Positions 16,483-24,262 of a stretch of DNA of 64,000 nucleotides are shown in pieces (the stretch's first letter is position 1; each line of letters opens with the position of its first letter). Position numbers and translations under genes: made by a program. Source of the DNA: Streptomyces filamentosus (GTDB lineage Bacteria > Actinomycetota > Actinomycetes > Streptomycetales > Streptomycetaceae); contig NZ_BNBE01000004.1 of the NCBI RefSeq assembly GCF_014654895.1, positions 620,001 through 684,000 on the forward strand. The letters run 5' to 3'. Under the pieces are notes generated by a model that did no database searches, was not told where the DNA came from, and was given only the letters and a program-made list of their open reading frames with translations.

Positions 16483-18141
16483 ATGACCTACGCCATCACC
16501 CAGACCTGCTGCTCCGACGCCACCTGCGTCGCCGTCTGCCCGGTCAACTGCATCCACCCGACGCCCGAGGAGCCGGACTTCGGCACCACCGAGATGCTCT
16601 ACGTCGACCCGAAGAGCTGCATCGACTGCGGCGCCTGCGCCGACGCCTGCCCGGTCGACGCGATCTTCCCCGTCGACCGGCTCACCGAGCCCCTCAAGGC
16701 GTACGAGGGGATCAACGCCGCCTACTACGAGGGCCGCGAACCCGCCCCCGTCCTCGCCTCCCCCACCTTCCACCCCTGGGGCGAGCCGTCCTTCACCCGC
16801 TCGCTGCCCTCCGACTTCGCCCCCCTCCGGGTCGCCGTCGTCGGCACCGGCCCCGCCGGCATGTACGCCGCCGAGGACCTGCTGCTCCACACCAACGCCG
16901 AGGTCACCCTCATCGACCGGCTCCCGGTGGCCGGCGGCCTCGTCCGCTACGGCGTGGCCCCCGACCACCCCGGCACCAAAGGCGCGGGCGACGCCCTCGC
17001 CCGCTTCCACACCCACCCCCGGGCCACCGTCCGGCTCGGCGTGGAGATCGGCCGCGACGTCACCGCCGAGGAGCTGGCCGCCCACCACGACGCGGTCGTG
17101 TACGCGGTCGGCGCCCCGTCCGACCGGCGCCTCGGCATCCCCGGCGAGGACCTGCCCGGCAGCCTCTCCGCGGCCACCCTCGTCTCCTGGTACAACGCCC
17201 ACCCGGAGACCGCGCCCGGCTCGGTCGCCCTCGGCACGGCCGAGCGGGTCGTGATCGCCGGCACCGGCAACGTCGCCCTCGACGTGGCCCGGATCCTCGT
17301 CGCCGACCCCGCCGCCCTCGCCGCCACCGACATCGCCGACCACGCGCTGGCCGCCCTGCGCGGCTCCCGGGTCCGCGAGGTGGTGCTGCTCGGCCGGCGC
17401 GGCCCCGAGGACGCCGCGTACACCGCCTCCGAGCTCCTCGCGCTCGGCCGGCTGCCCGGCGTCGACCTCGTCCTCGACACTCACGACCCGCGGATCGCCG
17501 CGGCCGTCGACGCCGCCGCGCCCGGCGACAAGGCCGCGCTCCTCAAGGACGCGGCGCGCGAGGCCGTCGACTGGAGCCGCGGCCCCGGCGCCGGACGGCG
17601 CCGGATCGTGCTCCGCTTCCACTCGGCGCCCGAGGAGGCCGTCGGCCCGGACGCGGTCCGCGCCGTCCGCGCCGGGGGCGCCGGCGGAGCGGTCGAGATC
17701 CCGGCCGGACTGCTCGTCCGCGCCGTCGGCCACCGGGGCGTCCCGCTGCCGGGCCTGCCCTTCGACGAGGCCACCGGCACCGTCCCGCACACCGCGGGCC
17801 GGGTGGACGGCATGACCGGCACCTACGTCGTCGGCTGGATCAAGCGCGGTCCGTCCGGCGGCATCGGCGCCAACCGGAGCTGCGCCGCCGAGACCGTCGG
17901 CAGCCTGCTCGCCGACGCCGTCGACGGGCGCCTGACCCGGCCGGCCGGCTCCGCGAAGGCCTTCGGGCGGCTCGTCCGCAGCCGCAGCCGGAGCCTGGTC
18001 GACGCCCGCGGACTGGCCGCCATCGACCGCGTCGAACGGGCCCGGGGCGCGGCGGCCGGCCGTCCCCGGGTGAAGCTGGCGACCGTCCCCGAACTGGTCG
18101 CGGCGGCCCGCCGCAGCCGGCTGCGCGGCGCCGTGGGCTGA
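16483..18141 (+). CDS. ferredoxin/ferredoxin-NADP+ reductase fusion (FprB-like)
   Basis: The 552-residue protein has an N-terminal bacterial ferredoxin module (residues 1-65) with CCSDATCVAVCP and CIDCGACADACP, consistent with two Fe-S clusters. An adrenodoxin-reductase-type flavoprotein follows: FAD motif VVGTGPAGMYAAEDLL near 118-133, PVAGGLVRYGVAPDH, and NADP motif VIAGTGNVALDVARIL near 257-272; the C-terminal part ends in GWIKRGPSGGIGANR, typical of these enzymes. It is the architecture of mycobacterial FprB. Electrons would run from NADPH through FAD to the Fe-S module and on to the adjacent diiron oxygenase. That partnership is inferred from the operon. Confidence 0.92.
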   Translation: MTYAITQTCCSDATCVAVCPVNCIHPTPEEPDFGTTEMLYVDPKSCIDCGACADACPVDAIFPVDRLTEPLKAYEGINAAYYEGREPAPVLASPTFHPWGEPSFTRSLPSDFAPLRVAVVGTGPAGMYAAEDLLLHTNAEVTLIDRLPVAGGLVRYGVAPDHPGTKGAGDALARFHTHPRATVRLGVEIGRDVTAEELAAHHDAVVYAVGAPSDRRLGIPGEDLPGSLSAATLVSWYNAHPETAPGSVALGTAERVVIAGTGNVALDVARILVADPAALAATDIADHALAALRGSRVREVVLLGRRGPEDAAYTASELLALGRLPGVDLVLDTHDPRIAAAVDAAAPGDKAALLKDAAREAVDWSRGPGAGRRRIVLRFHSAPEEAVGPDAVRAVRAGGAGGAVEIPAGLLVRAVGHRGVPLPGLPFDEATGTVPHTAGRVDGMTGTYVVGWIKRGPSGGIGANRSCAAETVGSLLADAVDGRLTRPAGSAKAFGRLVRSRSRSLVDARGLAAIDRVERARGAAAGRPRVKLATVPELVAAARRSRLRGAVG

Positions 18142-18188
18142 CCGGACGGGGTGCGCGGAGAAGACGCACCCGGACGGGGAGGGGCATG

Positions 18189-18216
18189 CGGGGCGGGCGC
18201 GGGGGCACCCGCCCCG
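18189..18216 (+). terminator. hairpin abutting the next start codon
   Basis: A 9-base stem (CGGGGCGGG / CCCGCCCCG) with a 10-base loop ends one base before ATG 18218. A second stem (GGGTGCG / CGCACCC) lies just upstream at about 18149-18171. They may terminate the oxygenase-reductase operon; the first may also hide any upstream ribosome site of the next gene. Confidence 0.5.
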
Positions 18217-18217
18217 T

Positions 18218-18760
18218 ATGACCACCGCCGACAACGGCCGGCACGACGACGGACGGGGGGAGAGTCCCGCGCAGCGGGCCGACCGCCGCTGGAACGAACT
18301 CCTCCAGGAACTGCGGGTGGCCCAGACGGGCACCCAGATCCTGTTCGGCTTCCTGGTCGCCGTCGTCTTCCAGCCGCGTTTCGCGGAACTGGGCGCGGTG
18401 GACCGGGGGATCTACGTCGTCACGGTGTGTCTGGGAGCGGCGACCACGGGCGCGCTCGTCGCGCCGGTGGCGGTGCACCGGCTGGTGGCCGGGCGCCGGA
18501 TGAAGCCGGAGGCGGTGTCCTGGGCGGGGCGCCTGACGCTGGTGGGGGTGGTGCTGCTCTACCTGACGATGGTGTCGACGTTCCTGCTGATCATGCGGAT
18601 GGTGCTGGGCGACGGGCTCGCACTGTGGCTGGTCGCCCTGATGGCGGTGTGGCTGGCGCTCTGCTGGTTCGCCGTGCCGCTGCTCACCCGGCGCAGCGCG
18701 AACGGGAACGGCAACGGGCACCACAGGGCCGAGGACGGTTACGGACCGTGGCCGCGCTGA
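18218..18760 (+). CDS. DUF6328 family small membrane protein
   Basis: 180 residues. A charged N-terminus (about 40 residues) containing RWNELLQELRVAQTGTQILF leads into four hydrophobic segments near 46-65, 72-92, 105-130 and 135-155. The opening ELLQELRVAQTGTQILFGFL is the recognisable signature of DUF6328 proteins, which are widespread in actinobacteria and of unknown function. There is no evident ribosome-binding site before ATG; a hairpin occupies that position. A convergent terminator follows the gene. Confidence 0.78.
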   Translation: MTTADNGRHDDGRGESPAQRADRRWNELLQELRVAQTGTQILFGFLVAVVFQPRFAELGAVDRGIYVVTVCLGAATTGALVAPVAVHRLVAGRRMKPEAVSWAGRLTLVGVVLLYLTMVSTFLLIMRMVLGDGLALWLVALMAVWLALCWFAVPLLTRRSANGNGNGHHRAEDGYGPWPR

Positions 18761-18764
18761 GGGT

Positions 18765-18786
18765 CCGGCCCGGGACGGCGGGCCGG
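18765..18786. terminator. terminator between convergent genes
   Basis: Perfect 8-base stem CCGGCCCG / CGGGCCGG with a 6-base loop, between the DUF6328 gene and the Cyt-like gene on the opposite strand. Confidence 0.6.
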
Positions 18787-18811
18787 CGGACGCAGCCGGT
18801 ACGGCGCGGGG

Positions 18812-19390
18812 TCAGGCCGCGACGGGGAGCGGGCGGCGCAGCACGATCGCGTTGAGCCCGACGGCGAACGGCGCCGTGTCCGTCAGGGCGAGGCCGAGCA
18901 CCTGCTCCTCGGGCAGCTCCACGGTGACGTCCACGCAGAACGCGAGGGCGTGCAGGGCGTCGCCCGAGCCCTCGTCCTGGAGGGCGAAGAAGAGGTCGCG
19001 GTAGTAGCGGGTGCGGTCCGCGGACTGTTCGTAGAAGGACAGTCCGGGCTGTCCCCGCTGCTCGCCGAGGCCGGTGAAGGCGGCGATCAGCTCCCGCTCC
19101 ACGGTCCCCCAGAAGCCCGCCTCCGCGCACTCGGGCGGCAGCGCCTGGCGGACCGCCTCCTTCAGCGAGAGCACCATGACGAGCAGCGGGGCGTGCTCCT
19201 TGAGCCCCCAGCCGCGCACCATGCGGACGACGGTGGTGTCGGGGACGGCGGCGGCCGCCGCCCGGATCGCCTCGAAGTCGAAGTTGACGGTGGCGGGGGC
19301 GATCGCCTCCTGGAAGACCCGGTCCATCGAGCGGGCCTCGTCGAGGTGGGCGGGTGCCACCTCGATCACGGTCCTGAAACTGGCGGCCAA
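18812..19390 (-). CDS. Cyt-type cytolytic delta-endotoxin-like protein
   Basis: This 192-residue protein has no signal peptide or membrane helix. By eye it follows the Cyt1/Cyt2 cytolysins of Bacillus thuringiensis almost end to end. An early RTVIEVAPAHLDEA strand and VFQEAIAPATVNFDF segment match the ANAFQNALVPTSTDFGDA region. A central helical part (LLVMVLSLKEAVRQAL, FWGTVERELIAAFTGL) corresponds to the Cyt helices, and the end TRYYRDLFFALQD, then VDVTVELPEEQVLGLALTDT, matches the conserved Cyt NYTYNVLFAIQN and KEQVLFFTIQDS blocks. Cyt proteins and the fungal volvatoxin A2 insert into membranes. Length fits the activated core (about 190-250). Whether it is toxic is unknown; the first four residues lead straight into the first strand, so there is no long propeptide. 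No partner gene is evident. Confidence 0.72.
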   Translation of the reverse strand: MAASFRTVIEVAPAHLDEARSMDRVFQEAIAPATVNFDFEAIRAAAAAVPDTTVVRMVRGWGLKEHAPLLVMVLSLKEAVRQALPPECAEAGFWGTVERELIAAFTGLGEQRGQPGLSFYEQSADRTRYYRDLFFALQDEGSGDALHALAFCVDVTVELPEEQVLGLALTDTAPFAVGLNAIVLRRPLPVAA

Positions 19391-19462
19391 AGGGCGCTCC
19401 TGTTCTCGTGGCCCACCGCGGTGGGCGCGTGATCATCAGGAGGAGTATGCCGAGGGGGCCGG

Positions 19463-20266
19463 TCAGCGGCCGCGGCGGGGCTTCCCGCTCCGGCCGGCGG
19501 CGCCGCCGGCCTTGCCCCGGGCGGGCTTCGCGGGCCTGCCCCCGGCGGTCTTCTTCGCGCCGCCGGCCTTCGCACCTCCGGTCTTCGCGCCCTGGGCGGG
19601 CTTCTTCGCGGGCTTCGGAGCCGTCTTCCGGCCCTTCTCGGCCTCCGCGCGCCGGCCCCGGGTGCTGTTGACGGTCCGGCCCCGGACGATCCCGATGAAC
19701 TCCTCCACCAGGTCGGGGGTCTCCTCGGCCTTCGGCCAGGAGAGCGCCACGCGGGACCGGGGGACGCCGGTGATCGTGCGGTAGGTGAGGTCCTTGCGGT
19801 GGTGCAGCCGGGCCAGCGACTGCGGGACGACGAGCACGCCGACGCCCGCGGCGACCAGCTCGATCGCGTCGCCGGTGGTCTCGGGCCGCTGGAAGGCCGG
19901 CCGGCCGGGCGGCGCCGTCCAGTCGAGGGTGTCGTCCAGCGGGTGCAGGACCAGCTCCTCGGCCAGGTCCGCCGGGGACAGCTCCTCGGCCGCGGCGAAC
20001 AGGTGGTCCTTGGGCACGACCACCACGGTGGTCTCCTCGTACAGCGGGATCGCGCTCAGGTCCTCGCCGTCGACGGGCAGCCGCAGCAGCGCGGCGTCCA
20101 CGTCGCCGGAGCGCAGCGCGCCGCAGGACTCGCCGGGGGCGACCTGGACGAGGTCGAGCCGGACGTCCGGCAGCCGTTCGATCCAGACCCGCACCCACTT
20201 CGCGGGGGTCACACCGGGCACGTAGGCGAGCCGGAAGGTCGTGGGGGCCGGGGCGGAGTCTGTCAC
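19463..20266 (-). CDS. LysR substrate-binding-domain protein without HTH, with Lys/Ala-rich tail
   Basis: 267 residues. Residues 10-205 match the effector-binding domain of LysR regulators (FRLAYVPGVTPAKW at the start, SGDVDAALLRLPVDGED, IPLYEETTVVVVPKDHLF, GVGVLVVPQSLARL), but the N-terminal helix-turn-helix is missing. From about 206 the chain becomes a histone H1-like tail with repeated KKPAQGAK, KAGGAKK and KPARGK blocks. Such tails bind DNA non-specifically in actinobacterial HU-type proteins, so the tail may replace the lost domain. The gene is divergent from DUF5997 across 94 bases, an arrangement I recall as common in Streptomyces. A joint regulatory role is an inference. Confidence 0.82.
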   Translation of the reverse strand: MTDSAPAPTTFRLAYVPGVTPAKWVRVWIERLPDVRLDLVQVAPGESCGALRSGDVDAALLRLPVDGEDLSAIPLYEETTVVVVPKDHLFAAAEELSPADLAEELVLHPLDDTLDWTAPPGRPAFQRPETTGDAIELVAAGVGVLVVPQSLARLHHRKDLTYRTITGVPRSRVALSWPKAEETPDLVEEFIGIVRGRTVNSTRGRRAEAEKGRKTAPKPAKKPAQGAKTGGAKAGGAKKTAGGRPAKPARGKAGGAAGRSGKPRRGR

Positions 20267-20360
20267 CCGGCCAGGTTACCCGGCGGCGGACGGCCCGTCG
20301 GCCCAGGTCGGAGGGCGGCCGTGGTCGGGAGGGGCCCGCGCGCTCGATACCCTGGACCCC

Positions 20361-20771
20361 ATGACGTCGCACCAGAACGCCCAGACGATGAAGCCGGCCA
20401 CCGCGGCCAAGAAGCTGGGTGTGTACCTCGAGGCCACCCCCGCCGATTTCCAGGAGGGTGTCGTCTCGCGCTCCGAGCTGAACGAACTCCAGGCGAACCC
20501 GCCCGCCTGGCTCAAGGAGCTGCGGCAGAACGGCCCGCACCCGCGCCCCGTGGTCGCGGCCAAGCTCGGCATCTCCATCTCCGGCCTCGCCCGGGGCGGG
20601 ATCACCGACCCGCTGACCACCGAGCAGATCGAGGCCCTGAAGGCCGAGGCGCCGGAGTGGCTGGTCAAGGAGCGCGCCACCCAGTCCGAGGTCCGCAAGG
20701 AGACCGTGCGCATCAAGGAGCGCGACGCCCGCCGCGCGGCCGAGCGGGCCGCCCGCGGGCAGGACGCCTGA
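20361..20771 (+). CDS. DUF5997 family protein
   Basis: 136 residues, cytoplasmic, starting at ATG 20361. The sequence TMKPATAAKKLGVYLEATP at the start is characteristic of DUF5997. A central stretch (HPRPVVAAKLGISISGLARG) could be a short helix-turn-helix, and the C-terminal third (from about 100) is a highly charged helix (EVRKETVRIKERDARRAAER). It faces the HTH-less LysR-like gene. Function is unknown; a DNA-binding partner for that protein is a testable idea. Confidence 0.83.
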   Translation: MTSHQNAQTMKPATAAKKLGVYLEATPADFQEGVVSRSELNELQANPPAWLKELRQNGPHPRPVVAAKLGISISGLARGGITDPLTTEQIEALKAEAPEWLVKERATQSEVRKETVRIKERDARRAAERAARGQDA

Positions 20772-20869
20772 CCGGCGGCTGACCGCGGACCGGCCCGGCG
20801 GATCGGTCCGGCCGGCCCGCCCGGGCGGTACCGGCGTGGCGCGGCGCCGGACGCGGGAGGGATCCCCCC

Positions 20870-21829
20870 ATGAATCCCGAGAGCCGCAGGAACCACGAGA
20901 GCGCCGGGCGCGAGCGGCCGGTCGTCGCCGCCGTCGACGGCTCCGCGCACAGTCTGCGCGCCCTGTCCTGGGCGCTGGGCGCCGCGGAGGCCCTGGACGT
21001 CCCCCTCGTCGTGGCACACGTCCGCTCCGACGCCCTCCAGCTGGGCGCCGCCCGGATCGCCTCGCTGGGCACGGAGCCGGAGCTGCCGGACACGGTCCTG
21101 GACGCGGTGCGGACCGTGGTGGAGGACCGGGGCCACGCGGTGCCGGTGCGGTACGCGTCGCTGGACGGGACCGTCACCGAGGCGCTGCCCCGGGCCGCCT
21201 CGGACGCCCGGCTGCTGGTGACGGGGTCCCGGGGGCACGGCGGTTTCGCCAGTCTGCTGCTCGGTTCCACCGGCCGGACGCTGGCCGCCCGCTCGCCCTG
21301 CCCGCTGGTGGTGGTCCCGCACGAGGCGCGCACCGCCTCCCTGGAGAGCGGGCCGCGGGCCGGGCGGGTGCTGCTCGGGCTGCATCCGGAGGAGACCCCG
21401 GACGAGGTGGTGGAGTTCGCCTTCGGGGCCGCGTCGCTGCGCCGGGTCCCGCTGGAGGCGCTGACCGGGCTGCGGCTGCCGCCGAACCCGGCGGCGCTGG
21501 CCGCGGCACCCTCCCCGGCCCTCCAGGTGCCGCCGCCGCTGCCGCTCGCGGACGACACGGAGGAGCTGCTCGCGGAGGCGCGCCGGGAACAGGAGGCGCG
21601 GCTGCGGCCCTTCGCCGAGCGGTGGCCGGGGGTGGAGCTGACCGGGACGGTGGCGCCGGGGGACGCGGCGGGGCTCCTCGTGGACGGGTCGCGGGAGGCG
21701 GCGCTGCTGGTCGTGGGGCGGCACCACCGGCACCGGATCGCGGAGCTCCTGGTGGGGTCGGTGGCGCACGCGGTGCTGCACCACGCGGGGTGCCCGGTGG
21801 CGGTGGTGCCGCCGGCCGCCGGGGCGTGA
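20870..21829 (+). CDS. tandem-domain universal stress protein
   Basis: 319 residues with two Usp domains. Domain 1 (about 18-157) has VVAAVDGSAHSLRALSWAL and the ATP-binding motif GSRGHGGFASLLLGS. Domain 2 (about 165-315) begins GRVLLGLHPEETPDEVVEFA and has the degenerate loop GRHHRHRIAELLVGSVA. Tandem Usp proteins of this size in actinobacteria bind ATP and are often induced by hypoxia or stationary phase. The gene has AGGGATCCCCCC upstream and stands alone; no regulator site is evident. Confidence 0.92.
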   Translation: MNPESRRNHESAGRERPVVAAVDGSAHSLRALSWALGAAEALDVPLVVAHVRSDALQLGAARIASLGTEPELPDTVLDAVRTVVEDRGHAVPVRYASLDGTVTEALPRAASDARLLVTGSRGHGGFASLLLGSTGRTLAARSPCPLVVVPHEARTASLESGPRAGRVLLGLHPEETPDEVVEFAFGAASLRRVPLEALTGLRLPPNPAALAAAPSPALQVPPPLPLADDTEELLAEARREQEARLRPFAERWPGVELTGTVAPGDAAGLLVDGSREAALLVVGRHHRHRIAELLVGSVAHAVLHHAGCPVAVVPPAAGA

Positions 21830-21866
21830 GGGCCGGGCTGTCGGCGCCGGCTGGTAGACAGGGGCC

Positions 21867-22388
21867 ATGAGCCCTCTCCCGTACGCCTCCGATCCCGCCG
21901 CCGCCTCCCGCAACACCCGTCCGCCGGTCCCGCGCGCCGCGCTGGGCGCCGGGGTCGTGGTGCTCGACGGGCGGGGCCGGGTGCTGCTCGGCCTCGACCG
22001 TTCGGGGGTGTGGGAGCTGCCGGGCGGCGGGGTCGAGCCGGGCGAGTCGATCGAGGAGGCGGCGGCGCGCGAGCTGGCCGAGGAGACCACGCTGGTGGCC
22101 GGCGCGGCCGACGTGGAGGTGCTGGGGCTGCTGCTGGACACGGTGACCTCGGCGGAGCTGACCCGGATGACGGCGGCGACGGTGGTGCGGGTCTTCACCG
22201 GGACCCCGGCGGTGGCCGAGCCGGAGAAGATCGAGCGCTGGGAGTGGACCGACCCGGAGCGGCTGCCGTCGGCGCTGTTCCTGCCGTCCGCGCAGGTGCT
22301 CGGGGTGTGGCGGCCGGGGCTGGCGGTCCCGGAGGCGCCGTTCCACCGGTACGCGCTCCGCCGCGCGGGACGGCCGGGTCGTGACTAG
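21867..22388 (+). CDS. NUDIX hydrolase
   Basis: 173 residues. The Nudix box runs from GGGVEPGESIEEAAARELAE into EET, with the catalytic RE..EE core; the final box glycine is replaced by Thr. It is preceded by VVVLDGRGRVLLGLDRSGVW and followed by a mixed alpha/beta fold. NUDIX enzymes hydrolyse nucleoside diphosphates linked to another group; the substrate cannot be read from the sequence. The first 25 residues are poorly conserved linker. Confidence 0.9.
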   Translation: MSPLPYASDPAAASRNTRPPVPRAALGAGVVVLDGRGRVLLGLDRSGVWELPGGGVEPGESIEEAAARELAEETTLVAGAADVEVLGLLLDTVTSAELTRMTAATVVRVFTGTPAVAEPEKIERWEWTDPERLPSALFLPSAQVLGVWRPGLAVPEAPFHRYALRRAGRPGRD

Positions 22389-22437
22389 CGTGGGTCACGG
22401 ACTCCCTGCCGTCACCGACCGGAAGCGAGAGCACGTC

Positions 22438-23235
22438 ATGGCCGCACGACCCGAGGGAACCCCGGTCTGGACCGACGCGATGTTCACCGACGCCGAGGGC
22501 GCCAGGACCTTCTACGGCGACGTGCTGGGCTGGACCTTCGGCGAGGCGTCGACGGAGTTCGGCAACTACACCCAGGCGTACAAGGACGGGAAGGCGGTCG
22601 CCGCCGTCGTCCCGCCGATGCCCGGCGGCGAGGAGCCGCCGCAGTCCGCCTGGTGCCTCTACCTCGCCTCGGACGACGTGGAGGCCGCCGCGGGGCGGAT
22701 CCGGGACGCGGGCGGCGAGGTGCTGATGGAGCCGATGCGGGTCGGCGACTTCGGCTCGATGTGCATCGCGCGGGATCCGGCGGGCGTGGTGTTCGGCCTG
22801 TGGCAGGCCGGGGTCCACGAGGGCTTCGAGCTGGAGGGGGAGTCCGGCGCGTACGTGTGGGCGGAGGTCTTCACCCGCGATCCGGCGGCGTCCGACGCGT
22901 TCTTCACGGCCGTCTTCGGCTACGGCGCGAAGCGGATGGCGGACGACGCGGTCGACTACAAGGTCTTCGACCTGGGCGACGGGCCGGTGCTCGGCCGGAT
23001 GCGGCTGACGGACGAGGACCTCCCCCCGGAGGTCCCCTCCTACCTCCAGGTCTACTTCGCGGTCGACAACTGCGACCTGGCGGTGACCGCGGCCCGGCGG
23101 CTCGGCGGGACCGCCCTGTTCGGGCCGATGGACAGTCCCTTCGGGCGGTTCGCCGCCCTGCGCGACCCGCAGGGCGCGGTGTTCGCGGTGATCGACGTCC
23201 GCACCACGGTCGGCGAGATGCCGCCCATGGTCTGA
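22438..23235 (+). CDS. two-domain VOC protein
   Basis: ATG 22438 lies behind GGAAGCGAGAG; 265 residues. Module 1 (8-125): PVWTDAMFTDAEGARTFYGD and FGLWQAG. Module 2 (135-260): YVWAEVFTRDPAASDAFFTA and AVFAVIDV. It has the same domain plan as the genes at 6208 and 34050 but differs clearly in sequence, so these are old paralogues. Related proteins are often annotated as glyoxalase or hydroxylase; no activity is assigned. Confidence 0.87.
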   Translation: MAARPEGTPVWTDAMFTDAEGARTFYGDVLGWTFGEASTEFGNYTQAYKDGKAVAAVVPPMPGGEEPPQSAWCLYLASDDVEAAAGRIRDAGGEVLMEPMRVGDFGSMCIARDPAGVVFGLWQAGVHEGFELEGESGAYVWAEVFTRDPAASDAFFTAVFGYGAKRMADDAVDYKVFDLGDGPVLGRMRLTDEDLPPEVPSYLQVYFAVDNCDLAVTAARRLGGTALFGPMDSPFGRFAALRDPQGAVFAVIDVRTTVGEMPPMV

Positions 23236-23273
23236 CCGCCGGGCTTCACGGACGCTTCACAGTGCCGGAACGC

Positions 23274-23468
23274 TCACGGCCGCAGGCTGGAGACGATCTC
23301 GGCGGTGGAGGCGACCCCGTCCTGGATGGTGGGGGCCATGCTCGTGCCGGCGAGGAAGAAGCCGAGCAGGGCGCAGACCACGGCGTGGGAGACCTTCAGT
23401 CCGCCGCTGCGGAGGAAGACCACGGTCAGTACGAGCAGCAGCACCACGACGGAAACGGAAACGACCAT
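23274..23468 (-). CDS. small two-helix membrane protein
   Basis: 64 residues from ATG 23468; GAAGGA lies 10 bases upstream. Two hydrophobic segments are visible: VVSVSVVVLLLVLTVVFLR at the N-terminus and VVCALLGFFLAGTS in the middle, joined by SGGLKVSH. The tail MAPTIQDGVASTAEIVSSL is amphipathic. I recognise it only as a type of short conserved membrane protein seen in Streptomyces; function unknown. A longer in-frame ORF upstream is not credible as protein. Confidence 0.65.
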   Translation of the reverse strand: MVVSVSVVVLLLVLTVVFLRSGGLKVSHAVVCALLGFFLAGTSMAPTIQDGVASTAEIVSSLRP

Positions 23469-23584
23469 CGCCCTCACGTCCTTCTTCTGCCGCACCGGAA
23501 TTGCGGCGTTCGGCGGACAGTGTGGCGGAATGTACGGTCCGTCCGGGGGAACGGCGGGGCGGCCATCCGGGTGAGACCGGCGCC

Positions 23585-24262
23585 TCAGCGCCCCGGGGGC
23601 CCCTCGGCGGGCAGACAGTCCCGCCATTCGACCGTGCGGTCGCACCAGCGGTTCAGGAGGACCCGGTCGTGGCCGACGGCGAGCAGTCCGGCGCCGGTCT
23701 GCTCGCGGTAGGTCTCCACGGCGGCGACGAGGGCGGCGGTCGTGGAGGCGTCGAGCATGGCCGTCATCTCGTCGCAGACCAGCCAGCGGGGCCGGAGGCT
23801 GAGCGCGCGGGCGAGGCAGGCGCGCTGGAGCTGGCCGTCGCTGACCGCGTGGGGGCGGCGGGTCAGCAGTTCGGGGGTGAGGCCGACGGCGGGGGCGAGT
23901 TCGGCGACCCGGTCGGCCGCCTCGCCCTTGCGGCCGGTGGCGCGCAGCGGTTCCGCGATGAGGTCGGCGAGGGTGAGGCGGGGGTCGGCCGCGGTGCGGG
24001 GCTGCTGGAAGACGACGCCGACGGCGGTGCGCAGCGCCCGGGGGGCGCGGTGGCGCCAGGCCGTGACCTCGGTGCCGTCAAGGACGAGCCGTCCGGCGTC
24101 GGGCCGGTGCAGCAGGGCGGCGACCCGGGCGAGGGTGGACTTGCCGCAGCCGCTGGGCCCGAGGAGTCCGACGGCCTCACCGGGCGCGACGGTGAGGGAG
24201 GCGCCGCGGAAGACCGGCCTGCGGGGCTCGTAGCCGGCGGTGACGGAGGCGAGTTCAAGCAC
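23585..24262 (-). CDS. nikE: nickel/peptide ABC transporter ATPase, second subunit (NikE-like)
   Basis: 225 residues starting at GTG 24262, overlapping the preceding ATPase gene by 8 bases. Walker A GPSGCGKST, signature VSDGQLQR, Walker B WLVCDEM with TAMLDAST, and switch His in LLAVGHDRVLL. It is shorter than OppF (about 300 residues) because it lacks the C-terminal oligopeptide-transporter extension, as NikE does. The Asp in the signature (SDGQ for SGGQ) also occurs in some family members. It is the last gene of the five-gene operon. The nickel assignment rests on gene order and the Nur-like site upstream. Confidence 0.85.
   Translation of the reverse strand: MLELASVTAGYEPRRPVFRGASLTVAPGEAVGLLGPSGCGKSTLARVAALLHRPDAGRLVLDGTEVTAWRHRAPRALRTAVGVVFQQPRTAADPRLTLADLIAEPLRATGRKGEAADRVAELAPAVGLTPELLTRRPHAVSDGQLQRACLARALSLRPRWLVCDEMTAMLDASTTAALVAAVETYREQTGAGLLAVGHDRVLLNRWCDRTVEWRDCLPAEGPPGR

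Noticed and set aside
15549..18141. Part of an aureothin-like antibiotic cluster
   Set aside because: No polyketide synthase, peptide synthetase or arylamine genes are nearby.
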